From contig NZ_CAUFUE010000004.1 of NCBI RefSeq assembly GCF_959029255.1, positions 1 through 64,000 of the forward strand: a stretch of DNA of 64,000 nt, given 5' to 3'. Numbering within the stretch: position 1 is the first letter of the stretch; each line of letters opens with the position of its first letter. Below, piece after piece: positions 7,807 to 14,974 of this stretch. The DNA is from an uncultured Bacteroides sp. Its GTDB lineage: Bacteria > Bacteroidota > Bacteroidia > Bacteroidales > Bacteroidaceae. A program made the position numbers and the translations under genes. The notes under the pieces are model-generated. The model was not told the DNA's origin. It saw only the letters and a program-made list of their open reading frames with translations, and did no database searches.

Positions 7807-7885
7807 CCGGAGAAAGACATCCAACCTTCTCCGGACTTGAAAATACTTATTTATAAGGAAGCGACGGGGGGAAGCCGCTTCCTGC
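7807..7885 (-). terminator. GC-rich hairpins after the first fimbrillin gene
   Basis: Two hairpin-forming stretches follow the 388-residue fimbrillin stop: GGAAGCGGC...CGCTTCC (about 7859-7885) and CCGGAGAA...TTCTCCGG (about 7809-7835). They could attenuate readthrough into the distal fimbrillins. No strong T-tract is present. Confidence 0.35.
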
Positions 7886-7897
7886 CGGGAAGACAAC

Positions 7898-9058
7898 TCA
7901 GGCGGTGATGTCTCCTGGTGTGTCGCTTCCCCAATTTTCTACTGCGGGCGTAAGTATCTTGATTTCATTGATGCCGAACTCTACGGTATATTTATATGCC
8001 GTACCCTGCTTCAAAGCTTCCTTAGGAAGCTTGGCATCGGTGGTGTGATGGGTAATGGTGTATCCCTTGCTGACCGCAGTATCCACGGTCACGATGTCAT
8101 ACTCGAACTGGATGGTTACATCACCAGCAGTTCCTGTTCCAACTCCGGTTTTTGCCGTTTCCGGGATAAGGAACAGATATTCGCTGGCGGTAAACAATGT
8201 CACTGCGGTGGTTGAGGTTAGTGGCACGGCATCGTATTTACCGCTTGTCCAGTCTGCCGTATTGGTTACGATTGATTTCTGGTCGGAAAGTGCCAACACC
8301 TTGGTGATGTCGTAGTCGGCGGTTGCTTGCGTCTTGCTACTCCATGTGGCATCCGCACAATTGAACTCACCCTTCCCGTAGAAGTTGGGACTTGAGGTAC
8401 CATGCAGGATTTTGGCGGACTTCACCATGACGTAGGTAGCACCCTTGGTACCGGTGGTGGTTGAAAGTTCCACGCTCGGCTTGGCTTCAAAAGTCAACCT
8501 TGACAGCACGTGTTGGAACGTGAAGGCGACACCGCTTTCACTGTTGGCATGGGTACAGTCTTGCGTTTTACCCGTCTCGTTCTTTGCCACGACAAAGTCT
8601 ATCATCTTGGTGGCGTCGCCCGTACTTTCAATGGCGAAGGTCAGTTTGGGAGCACCAGCAACGGTGTTTGCCGGTACGGTAACCCCGCTTCCGCTGATAG
8701 TGCTGTAAGGGCCGTAGGCAAAGAAGGTCACTTTCTCCTCGTCCTTCGGCCAGTACTTCACGGGGGTATAAGTCCAAAGAGACCCGTTGGCGCTTTCCAC
8801 TTTCTGGTTGTACATAAAGTTGGGAGTCGCCGCAGAACCGGCTGTTGACCATGCATCCGCCCCGGTGTGGTAGGCGAACACGCCAAAACCGGGTTGCAGC
8901 TGCTCCACCTTGATTTCAGTCCCCTTGGTCTGAACGCCGCTGTAAACACTGAAGCCCACCGCAGGGTTTGCGTCAGGGCTGATTTCGGTAATCTCATTCT
9001 GAGAGCAGCCTGCAAAAAGCAGTGAAGCTGCAACCGTCAATAAATTCTTCGTTTTCAT
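7898..9058 (-). CDS. fimbrillin family lipoprotein, probable major pilin
   Basis: A 386-residue fimbrillin-like lipoprotein (start at MKTKNLL; a codon pair upstream is less likely). The signal peptide and lipobox SLLFAGC put the lipidated Cys near residue 17. The sequence repeats the Mfa-like signature GFGVFAYHTGADAW, FMYNQKVESANGSLWTYTPVKYWP and KVTFFAYGPYS, and ends in the usual NWGSDTPGDIT strand of FimA/Mfa1-type subunits. It has no extra adhesive domain, unlike the two distal paralogues, so it best fits the polymerising shaft subunit. It lies 89 bp after the DUF5119 gene in the same leftward operon. Confidence 0.78.
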   Translation of the reverse strand: MKTKNLLTVAASLLFAGCSQNEITEISPDANPAVGFSVYSGVQTKGTEIKVEQLQPGFGVFAYHTGADAWSTAGSAATPNFMYNQKVESANGSLWTYTPVKYWPKDEEKVTFFAYGPYSTISGSGVTVPANTVAGAPKLTFAIESTGDATKMIDFVVAKNETGKTQDCTHANSESGVAFTFQHVLSRLTFEAKPSVELSTTTGTKGATYVMVKSAKILHGTSSPNFYGKGEFNCADATWSSKTQATADYDITKVLALSDQKSIVTNTADWTSGKYDAVPLTSTTAVTLFTASEYLFLIPETAKTGVGTGTAGDVTIQFEYDIVTVDTAVSKGYTITHHTTDAKLPKEALKQGTAYKYTVEFGINEIKILTPAVENWGSDTPGDITA

Positions 9059-9153
9059 GTCCATAAAATTAATGTATCAATTAGTTGTTGTTATTACGTA
9101 TATATCTGTTATATCTGTCATATTGCCGTGCCACATCATATCATGCCGCATCC

Positions 9154-10245
9154 TCACACTTTGATTTCGCCGTCCTGCTCCTCGCCCCAGTCCTCCACAT
9201 CCGGGTTGAAGCCTGAACCGCCGCCGTCATCCGGCTCCACGTCGGGCACCTGGTCCGTCTCCAGCTCAAGGGTGAGGACGAGCGTGCCGTCCTCGTCGGT
9301 GTCCTCCACGATATCCAGACCGCTGAACTCCTCCCCGTAGGTGCTCTCACCGTCCACCAGCTCCGCCTGGATGCTCACGGAGTGCGGGCGGTCGGTGTTG
9401 AAGGCGAAGGAATTGAAGGTGGCTTCCATCGTGCCGTTGAAAGGGGAACCGGGATAATATTGGGGTTTTTCCAGCTCGAAGCGCTGGGTCACCGTCTGCT
9501 GTGAAGCCTGTCCCGTGGCAAGGAATACCGAGGACGCAACCCCGTCTATCGTGGCGACGGCGCTGCGCACATTGTGCAGGCCTTTGATGTGCACCGTCAC
9601 CCGCAACTCCTCGATAAGTTTGCGGGGAGTGAAGCGGAGGGTGCAGCCGTCCGTGGCGGGGACGCCCCGTCTCATCACGTCGCTGTAGTTGCCCAGCATG
9701 TCCTCGGTAACCTCAAAGCCTTCCATCCGGTCGGCGGAAAGGGTTTCGGGACTGTCAGTGAGTTCGTCAACGCGGCTTTCGATGCGGCTGGCATAGGCTT
9801 CGAGCGTATGGTAGCCGCCGTGGCCACGGAAGCCGATGCAGGCGAAGTCATCGAAGGAGCGGTTGAAGAGGACGACGTTGTAACGGCCCTCGGGCAGACG
9901 GACCTTGGCATATTCACGGTTGCCCATCAGCACCACTTTGGGCTCCCCGCCGTCCTCGGGATAGAAGATGGCGGTGGCGCCATAGCCCAAATCCTCGTCG
10001 GTGAGGCCCGATTGGCTCCAATCGGCGTGGATTTCGATTTCGGACTCCATGTAGTAGGTCAGTTCGCGGCGGTCGCAACTGGAGATGGCAGATATGAAGA
10101 AACAAGTTGACAAGGGGACAAGGCAACAAGTTGACAAGGAGACGAGGCTACAAGTTGACAAGGGGACGAGGAGGGAAGTCAACAAGGAGACAAGACGTTT
10201 CCCCCCTTTTAATTTTTCATTTTTCATTTTTAATTTGAGACTCAT
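9154..10245 (-). CDS. DUF5119 fimbrial lipoprotein with repeat-built signal peptide
   Basis: A 363-residue lipoprotein of the Mfa2/FimB-like anchor type (DUF5119: SCDRRELTYYMESEIEIHADW, then AIFYPEDGGEPKVVLMGNREYAKVRLPEGRYNVVLFNRSF). Family members sit beside fimbrillins and DUF3575 proteins and probably anchor or initiate the pilus. The mature part begins after the lipobox SAISSC. The signal peptide is abnormal: it consists of four near-copies of an 8-residue unit (LVPLSTCS, LVSLSTCC, LVPLSTCF and a degenerate first copy) encoded by a 24-bp tandem repeat. Start 10245 overlaps the upstream stop by ATGA; 10227 is an alternative. Its end is followed by an 89-bp leader to the fimbrillin. Confidence 0.75.
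   Translation of the reverse strand: MSLKLKMKNEKLKGGKRLVSLLTSLLVPLSTCSLVSLSTCCLVPLSTCFFISAISSCDRRELTYYMESEIEIHADWSQSGLTDEDLGYGATAIFYPEDGGEPKVVLMGNREYAKVRLPEGRYNVVLFNRSFDDFACIGFRGHGGYHTLEAYASRIESRVDELTDSPETLSADRMEGFEVTEDMLGNYSDVMRRGVPATDGCTLRFTPRKLIEELRVTVHIKGLHNVRSAVATIDGVASSVFLATGQASQQTVTQRFELEKPQYYPGSPFNGTMEATFNSFAFNTDRPHSVSIQAELVDGESTYGEEFSGLDIVEDTDEDGTLVLTLELETDQVPDVEPDDGGGSGFNPDVEDWGEEQDGEIKV
10104..10199. repeat. four-unit 24-bp tandem repeat inside a signal-peptide coding region
   Basis: Units start at 10104, 10128, 10152 and 10176, each AAGTTGACAAGG-like (the last AAGTCAACAAGG). The 24-bp period preserves the reading frame of the DUF5119 gene. The same text recurs outside genes at 24445-24485 and, inverted, at 24535-24572, but there with a 23-bp period. 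Confidence 0.85.
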
Positions 10246-11585
10246 TTTTCACCTCCTTTCTTCATCTTGCGGTTGAGCATCCACACCAGTGAAACCTTCG
10301 CCTTGGTGGGACCAATCCATGTATAACGCCCGTTGTTCTGCCAGAGCAGGGTCCGGTAGTTGTCGCGGGCATGGTAGTGCTCGTAGCCCGTGCGCAGAAG
10401 ACCGATGCCGAGGCTGAACTCAAGGTTGAGGTTCCGGGCTATGGGCGTGCTGTAGCCGTAACTGATGCCGGCGGCGATGAAGAACTCGCCCTGGTAGCCG
10501 TTACGGTCCCATTGCAGGTCGTACTTGCCGCCCCCGGCATAAAGGCCGAGGAAGTGGCCGGTGAGCACCTTGCGGTTGTCGCGGTTCTTCCGGCTGCCAA
10601 GCCAGTAACGGCCTTCCAGCCCGCCGGAAAGGATTTGGAGGCAATATTTGTCGCCGTCGAAAAGCCACCAGGGGAACATGAGCTCGCCGTTCAAAGACCA
10701 GCGGTTGCCAAAGGGTACTTCCACTTCGACGTTCGGCATGAGGGCGAGGTCGAAAAGCAGGTTGGTCTTCAAGGCGATGAAGGGACGCTTGGGGGCTTTA
10801 CCCGTGAAGACGGGGGCTATGCTTTGTGAAGGGCCTATCATGCCGGATATACCGGTAACGTCGGTTCCCCTATTTGTCATGCCGGGCATAGTCGAAGCAT
10901 CAACTCTCTTTTCATATGCCGGAGAAAAGATACCTTGGGTACGCCCGGAATGAGGGAGAGAAGTAAGGGCTTCTTTCCGTATACCTTCAAGTATCGCTGT
11001 GAATTGAGGCTTTTTCAGCCACACCGTGCAGACCGACGCGTTTCTAAGTTCCGGCAGGATGTTCCGGCGGATATACCGGTAGGCTGAACCGCCACCTGCG
11101 GCTTTCAGCCGGATTTCCTTTACTTCGGCAGGGGCGTCGGAAGACAGGATTTCCATCACTTGTTTACGGCAAGGGATGCCAGGAGAATCTTCAATGAGGG
11201 GCAGCAGCGCTTCCCATCCTTCTACACCGGCACCGGTATGGATGGAATGTTGGTCCAGATGGGGGTATTTCCATACCAGATAACCTTTCATGGCTCTTGA
11301 ACGGCGGCGGGCGAGGTTGTGATTATACGTCCCGTCACCATCGGGTGAAGAATAGGCACGGATGCTGATGGTGTCTATACCGGCAGCCGTGAGACTGTCC
11401 GAAAGAAGCTCCTGCAGTGCACGGAGCGTATGGCTGTTGTTGCGGTAACCGCTATCAACGAGTGAACGGTCAAAGCGGAAATGTAGAATGAAATCCTTCC
11501 TTTCTGTCCCCAAGTTCTGCGCGCCGACAGTGAGCGGCAGCAGGGCAAACAGGAAAAGCGTGTTTACGATTCGTCTGATATACAT
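10242..11585 (-). CDS. DUF3575 outer-membrane protein with OmpA-like domain
   Basis: A 447-residue envelope protein. After a signal peptide (ending near LTVGAQ) it has an OmpA-C-like region, FILHFRFDRSLVDSGYRNN and SIRAYSSPDGDGTYNHNLARRRSRAMKGYL (about 30-110), that may contact peptidoglycan. The C-terminal ~190 residues are the DUF3575 beta-barrel-like domain: FIALKTNLLFDLALMPNVEV, GRYWLGSRKNRDN and LNLEFSLGIGLL. DUF3575 genes are regular partners of Bacteroidetes fimbrillin loci, and the barrel may be the export or anchoring platform. It is the first structural gene of the operon, 23 bp after the Rrf2-like gene, and overlaps the next gene by 4 nt. Confidence 0.78.
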   Translation of the reverse strand: MYIRRIVNTLFLFALLPLTVGAQNLGTERKDFILHFRFDRSLVDSGYRNNSHTLRALQELLSDSLTAAGIDTISIRAYSSPDGDGTYNHNLARRRSRAMKGYLVWKYPHLDQHSIHTGAGVEGWEALLPLIEDSPGIPCRKQVMEILSSDAPAEVKEIRLKAAGGGSAYRYIRRNILPELRNASVCTVWLKKPQFTAILEGIRKEALTSLPHSGRTQGIFSPAYEKRVDASTMPGMTNRGTDVTGISGMIGPSQSIAPVFTGKAPKRPFIALKTNLLFDLALMPNVEVEVPFGNRWSLNGELMFPWWLFDGDKYCLQILSGGLEGRYWLGSRKNRDNRKVLTGHFLGLYAGGGKYDLQWDRNGYQGEFFIAAGISYGYSTPIARNLNLEFSLGIGLLRTGYEHYHARDNYRTLLWQNNGRYTWIGPTKAKVSLVWMLNRKMKKGGEK

Positions 11586-11608
11586 ATTATATACGTCTGG
11601 TTAACCGG

Positions 11609-11980
11609 TTATAAATCGTTCAACTTTATCTCGTCCAAATAGAGGCGGGTCATGTGATTGATGACTCCAAGTTTTTTGGCGGCATTGGCGTAACGCATAT
11701 AGAATTCTTCGGTAGTAGGATGGTTGCAGTTGAGGTGTTCGCCCGTAGCTGCAAGAATATCAAGCAAAGAAATATCTACAACCGAACGCGTCAATTCATA
11801 AGAGGTGATACAACCACTGTCTTTACCCGGAATTAGTCTGATGATTTTCCCCACTTCCAACTGTTCCAACAACTCAGATACAATATTCGTAGAGAAAAGC
11901 CGACCAAGTGAATACGGTTCCTGAGAGGATGAGATTGAATGTAAGATAGTTATAGCTACCTGCGTCTGTATCGTCAACAT
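11609..11980 (-). CDS. Rrf2-like transcriptional regulator of the fimbrial operon
   Basis: A 123-residue winged-helix protein. The N-terminus (IQTQVAITILHSISSSQEPYSLGRLFSTNIVSELLEQLEVGKIIRLIPG, here described in pieces) fits the Rrf2 fold, and the SLLDILAATGEHLNC segment is the family signature that precedes the cluster-binding region in Fe-S members. Only one clear Cys remains there, so metal sensing is doubtful. The C-terminus (NHPTTEEFYMRYANAAKKLG) matches a Bacteroidetes subgroup I associate with fimbrial or recombinase loci. It is the first gene downstream of the invertible segment and would be transcribed only when the internal promoter faces left. No strong ribosome-binding site precedes ATG 11980. 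Confidence 0.68.
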   Translation of the reverse strand: MLTIQTQVAITILHSISSSQEPYSLGRLFSTNIVSELLEQLEVGKIIRLIPGKDSGCITSYELTRSVVDISLLDILAATGEHLNCNHPTTEEFYMRYANAAKKLGVINHMTRLYLDEIKLNDL

Positions 11981-12003
11981 AGTAATTAAGTTTTGTTTGT
12001 TTA

Positions 12004-12024
12004 CTGTTACTCCGTAAGTAACGG
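12004..12024. repeat. left inverted repeat (copy A) of invertible segment
   Basis: A 21-bp repeat with core GTTACTCCGTAAGTAAC (12006-12022). Its exact reverse complement is at 12338-12358. The core itself is a dyad, GTTACT and AGTAAC around a 5-bp spacer CCGTA, and fits a GTTAC-N7-GTAAC layout typical of tyrosine-recombinase crossover sites. Confidence 0.9.
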
Positions 12025-12036
12025 GGAGTGAACTCT

Positions 12037-12053
12037 ATTACTCCGTAAGTAAC
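12037..12053. repeat. extra copy B of the recombination-type site
   Basis: ATTACTCCGTAAGTAAC differs by one base from the core of copy A and has the same orientation, 31 bp away centre to centre. It lies inside the segment. It might be an accessory recombinase site or a regulator operator. Confidence 0.75.
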
Positions 12054-12292
12054 AGTAATACACAAATACAAGAGATATAAGGCGTTATAAGCACGGTAAA
12101 GATTTTTATAGTAGAAGACCAGTCAGAAAATGGCGTAAAAGAGAATGCATCCATGTTAAGCATTAAAACTTGGAGTGGAGAGACGTGTGTGTTCTCATAG
12201 TCAGAAAGACTACATTATGTTAATTTGTCGTTTTGTTTATTTGCTTAAGCCGTGTTTTAATCCCTATTTATTACAAAAATTAAATCTTATAA

Positions 12293-12322
12293 TTTGTTTT
12301 CTTAAAAAAGTTCATAACTTTG
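12293..12322 (+). promoter_or_regulatory. outward promoter within the invertible segment
   Basis: TTTG (12293-12296) and TAACTTTG (12315-12322) match both Bacteroides promoter elements. Start of transcription is expected near 12329. In this orientation the transcript runs antisense into the recombinase gene. Confidence 0.75.
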
Positions 12323-12337
12323 CAACCAATTATTATT

Positions 12338-12358
12338 CCGTTACTTACGGAGTAACAG
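12338..12358. repeat. right inverted repeat (copy C) of invertible segment
   Basis: Exact reverse complement of 12004-12024, with core GTTACTTACGGAGTAAC. The identity stops at both ends of the 21 bp, as expected for a defined recombination site rather than a decayed duplication. Confidence 0.9.
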
Positions 12359-12363
12359 CTACA

Positions 12364-13314
12364 TTATCCTCTATTCCACATTGTTTTTCTTCCCGAGTAA
12401 ATGTAATTAATTATCAAGCGATTTGCCTTATCAAGTTCGTCGCCTTCAAAGCTTTTCAAATAGGTACGGGTTACGTCCAATGACGAATGCCCCAACCCTT
12501 CGGAAATGACTTCTTCAGGCACCTGGCAATATTTGGCAAGTGTAGCCCAAGTATGACGGGCAGTGTAGGAGCTGACTTTTACTCCTTCCAAGCCACAGAC
12601 CTTGGAAAGACGGGATAAACCGGAATTTAAAGAGCGTAGCTTGTCGCGATACTCATGGAACGCAGCTTCACCGCACTGCTTTCCGCTAAGCATATTCAGC
12701 AAATAGGGAGAGTCGGCATCACGATTTCTATACCGCTCTATGAGACGCATCGCTTCGGGAAGTACCTTCACACAAAGTTCCGTACCCGTCTTGCGGCGAT
12801 GGCAGACAAGCATATTGCCATTCAAGTTTCCTTTATGCAAATGCACCAAATCAGCGTAGGGCATTCCCTGCAAAAGCAGCATCAAAGCCAACGTGTCCTG
12901 TGCCTCGCATACGTCTTCCGAAAGACGGCTACGCAGATTTTTATTCAACAGATTGTTCATTTGTCCTGCCGATACCGCCAGTTTGCGTTCCGATGAAACC
13001 CCAGTCTTCATCCCGGCAAACAGACGGTATTCCCCAGCTATCAGTCCGCGATCTACCGCACGATTGTACACCGCACGGATAACACGGACATACGTGGAAA
13101 TCGTATTATAGCTACGCTGCAAATCTTCCAGGTATTCCTGGAAACGCTTCATCCAACGGCGCGTCAGTGCACCGAAAAAGATTTCACCACCACCCACAAA
13201 GTCGGTGACAGCCGCCAAAGCATACTTGTAAATGTGGGCAGTAGAGAACCGCTCTTCCTGCCGCAACTCATCCATGACTTCACGCATGAAGCCAGTAAAA
13301 CTTTCCTGTTTCAT
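12364..13314 (-). CDS. tyrosine site-specific recombinase, probable promoter invertase
   Basis: A 316-residue phage-integrase-fold protein. The N-terminal ~105 residues are a SAM-like core-binding domain (YKYALAAVTDFVGGGE, YLEDLQRSYNTISTYVRVIRAVYNRAV). The catalytic domain contains R253-H254 in YTARHTWAT, H276 in LGHSS and the nucleophile Y285 in TRTYLKSF, plus a beta-hairpin lysine region RRKTGTEL. Box I reads LLLQGMPYADL: the usual arginine is missing and the alternative arginine before the glycine is Gln. Its stop lies 6 bp from the right inverted repeat, so it is the obvious enzyme for inverting the adjacent segment. A TTATCAC/GTGATAA dyad lies upstream. It is small and lone, unlike an integrative-element integrase. 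Confidence 0.85.
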   Translation of the reverse strand: MKQESFTGFMREVMDELRQEERFSTAHIYKYALAAVTDFVGGGEIFFGALTRRWMKRFQEYLEDLQRSYNTISTYVRVIRAVYNRAVDRGLIAGEYRLFAGMKTGVSSERKLAVSAGQMNNLLNKNLRSRLSEDVCEAQDTLALMLLLQGMPYADLVHLHKGNLNGNMLVCHRRKTGTELCVKVLPEAMRLIERYRNRDADSPYLLNMLSGKQCGEAAFHEYRDKLRSLNSGLSRLSKVCGLEGVKVSSYTARHTWATLAKYCQVPEEVISEGLGHSSLDVTRTYLKSFEGDELDKANRLIINYIYSGRKTMWNRG

Positions 13315-13342
13315 AAAATTGCTTTTTAGTGTTAAACATTCA

Positions 13343-13365
13343 TTATCACTATATTAGTGTGATAA
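13343..13365. promoter_or_regulatory. operator-like dyad upstream of the recombinase gene
   Basis: TTATCACTA-N3-TAGTG(t)GATAA forms an extended palindrome at 13343-13365, about 30 bp upstream of the recombinase start. It could bind a repressor of the recombinase. The remainder of the 13315-13639 gap holds only the hairpin at 13507-13559. Confidence 0.45.
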
Positions 13366-13506
13366 AGAGTGACAAAACACGAAGGAAGAGAAAAAGGTTC
13401 GGAAAAGGGGAAGCATCGAAAGAAAATCAGGTATAGCTAAATGAAGATTTGTACCCCAAGCACTCAATAGCGCAATAACAAATTCAATCACACAAAATAC
13501 TGATAA

Positions 13507-13559
13507 TTGCACTTTGAAAAGTGCAATTCTATTGAATAAATGCACTTTTCAAAGTGCAA
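13507..13559. repeat. pair of self-palindromic 19-bp inverted repeats
   Basis: TTGCACTTTGAAAAGTGCA (13507-13525) and its exact complement (13541-13559) are separated by 15 bp. Each arm is itself a palindrome (TGCACTTT/AAAGTGCA), so either one long hairpin or two small cruciforms or operators can form. Confidence 0.8.
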
Positions 13560-13639
13560 ATCATTCTATTTGCAGAAAGTAAAGTAATATCTTGAAACCT
13601 TCCGTAAAAAGGTTTGTTCTAAAAGAAAAATTCGAGCTT

Positions 13640-14047
13640 ATGGGAACATTCAACCAAGTAGATATTCATTTTTTGATAGCAGCGATATGCGTTATCTCTT
13701 CTGCGCTGGTATTCTATACTATCGGGGTATGGTCTGAGCGAATTCAGAAAACACTGAAGGGGTGGCACCTTATATTCTTTATCTTAGGACTGTGTGCAGA
13801 TGCCATTGGCACAACTTTAATGGAACATATAGCCCACCTCACGCATCTGCATGACAAAGTACACACCATTACAGGCATGCTTGCCATCATACTGATGTTT
13901 ATCCATGCCGTATGGGCTATATGGACCTATTATAAAGGTTCGGCGAAAGCCAAAGAGCACTTCAACCGGTTCAGTATTCTCGTGTGGCTTATTTGGCTGA
14001 TACCTTATTGTATCGGAATTTATATGGGGATGAAGCTGCATAGTTGA
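13640..14047 (+). CDS. HsmA family (TIGR03987) small membrane protein
   Basis: A 135-residue integral membrane protein with four predicted membrane helices: IHFLIAAICVISSALVFYTI, a second around HLIFFILGLCADAIGTTLM, a third around ITGMLAIILMFIHAVWAIW, and a C-terminal one around ILVWLIWLIPYCIGIYMGM. The histidine-rich MEHIAHLTHLHDKVHT stretch between helices is characteristic of the TIGR03987/HsmA group; its function is unknown and metal or haem ligation is only a guess. ATG 13640 gives the family N-terminus; an upstream TTG adds 16 residues without support. A strong hairpin at 14078-14106 follows the stop. Confidence 0.7.
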   Translation: MGTFNQVDIHFLIAAICVISSALVFYTIGVWSERIQKTLKGWHLIFFILGLCADAIGTTLMEHIAHLTHLHDKVHTITGMLAIILMFIHAVWAIWTYYKGSAKAKEHFNRFSILVWLIWLIPYCIGIYMGMKLHS

Positions 14048-14077
14048 AGAACAGAGTTTTTCAGTCCGGTATAAAAT

Positions 14078-14110
14078 CCCGGAAGAGCAATTGCGCCTCT
14101 TCCGGGAAAA
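14078..14110. terminator. bidirectional hairpin terminator
   Basis: CCCGGAAGAG (14078-14087) pairs with CTCTTCCGGG (14097-14106). It lies between the convergent HsmA and MerR genes. On the - strand it is followed by ATTTTAT. Confidence 0.7.
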
Positions 14111-14116
14111 AACCGA

Positions 14117-14947
14117 TTAGGAAGACTTGATGGGCAACTGGATTTCCGTCATCCATTCATCCACCGTCTCTTTATTCCAGATGCCGTCGATATGGCAAAA
14201 CCGGGGACGGTCAATAACTTCGTACCCATTTGCCTCGGCATACGCAAAAAGCTCGGCGAAGGTTTCGGGCATCTTCTCATAAGCGCCGTAATGGTTGACA
14301 CAGAGTGCAACAGGTACTTCCGGAAGTTCTTTGAATTTAATCAGTTCCGAATCTTCCTTGCGTTCGGCCACCGCTTCAAAATACTCGATATCAATGTCAA
14401 CTCCGTATTCCTCATTATATTCCACCGTGAAACAATATTCCGGGGCGGGACATTCACAGCCCAGACGGTACATTTCAGGGCCGATGATGTTCGGACAAAG
14501 ATTGAATAGCTCCTGATAAGAGTCTATTTTACGGCGATGGGTAGCAAAAATTCTTGAAGGAAGGGATTTCTTAAATACTTTTTCCATAACATTCTCTTGT
14601 TTATGGAGTAAGTTTTCCAGCTTGACAAGTTCTGCCTGCCGCCACACCAAGTGTTCAATCTCACTTTTGCAATGCTCTATTTTGACCTTCAGCAGTTCAG
14701 CATCCGGAAATTCTTTGCCATCGGCAAACAACTCGGAAATCTCTTCAAGGCTGAGCCCTAATTGCTTGAGGTAAACAATCCGGTTCATACGCCGGAGCTG
14801 GCTGATGTCGTAATAGCGATAACCCGTCCACTCATCTACTTCGACGGGTATCATCAATCCTATCTCCTCATAATGGCGAAGCGTCTTGACGGTCACTTGG
14901 CAAAGTTTGGAAAACTCTCCGATTTTAAACTTCATTTTATTCTTCAT
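14117..14947 (-). CDS. MerR-family regulator with GyrI-like effector domain
   Basis: A 276-residue regulator. The N-terminal MerR winged helix is clear (FKIGEFSKLCQVTVKTLRHY, then GLMIPVEVDEWTGYRYYDISQL), followed by a coiled coil (about 80-115) and a C-terminal GyrI/BmrR-type small-molecule domain (about 125-276) ending in DGIWNKETVDEWMTEIQLPI. Members sense drugs or amphipathic ligands and activate promoters with over-long spacers. The gene's own promoter has exactly that design. Start 14947 (MKNKMKF) or 14935 (MKFKIGEF) are both plausible; a further upstream ATG is less so because it would lie at or before the expected transcription start. Confidence 0.8.
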   Translation of the reverse strand: MKNKMKFKIGEFSKLCQVTVKTLRHYEEIGLMIPVEVDEWTGYRYYDISQLRRMNRIVYLKQLGLSLEEISELFADGKEFPDAELLKVKIEHCKSEIEHLVWRQAELVKLENLLHKQENVMEKVFKKSLPSRIFATHRRKIDSYQELFNLCPNIIGPEMYRLGCECPAPEYCFTVEYNEEYGVDIDIEYFEAVAERKEDSELIKFKELPEVPVALCVNHYGAYEKMPETFAELFAYAEANGYEVIDRPRFCHIDGIWNKETVDEWMTEIQLPIKSS

Positions 14948-14974
14948 AAACTCATGCGCATTTTGTTTATGATG

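Larger units (their letters stand above)
12025..12337. other. putative invertible promoter segment (OFF orientation)
   Basis: About 313 bp between perfect 21-bp inverted repeats, with no convincing gene. The only Bacteroides-type promoter is TTTG (12293-12296), 18-bp spacer, TAACTTTG (12315-12322), reading rightward. No TAnnTTTG box faces left. The tyrosine recombinase gene ends 6 bp beyond the right repeat and the fimbrial operon begins 24 bp beyond the left repeat. Inversion would put the promoter about 50 nt before the regulator gene. Confidence 0.85.

Noticed and set aside
9574..10829. Long rightward ORFs opposite the DUF5119 and DUF3575 genes
   Set aside because: They are shadows of the GC-rich fimbrial genes; the leftward frames have signal peptides, family motifs and coupling.
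12175..12483. Rightward ORF of 102 codons across the invertible segment
   Set aside because: It has no ribosome-binding site, crosses the right inverted repeat and the recombinase stop, and shows no protein-like composition.
12004..13314. Integrated element (prophage or conjugative transposon) with att sites
   Set aside because: The recombinase is alone, the repeats are inverted rather than direct, and no relaxase, transfer or phage genes accompany it.
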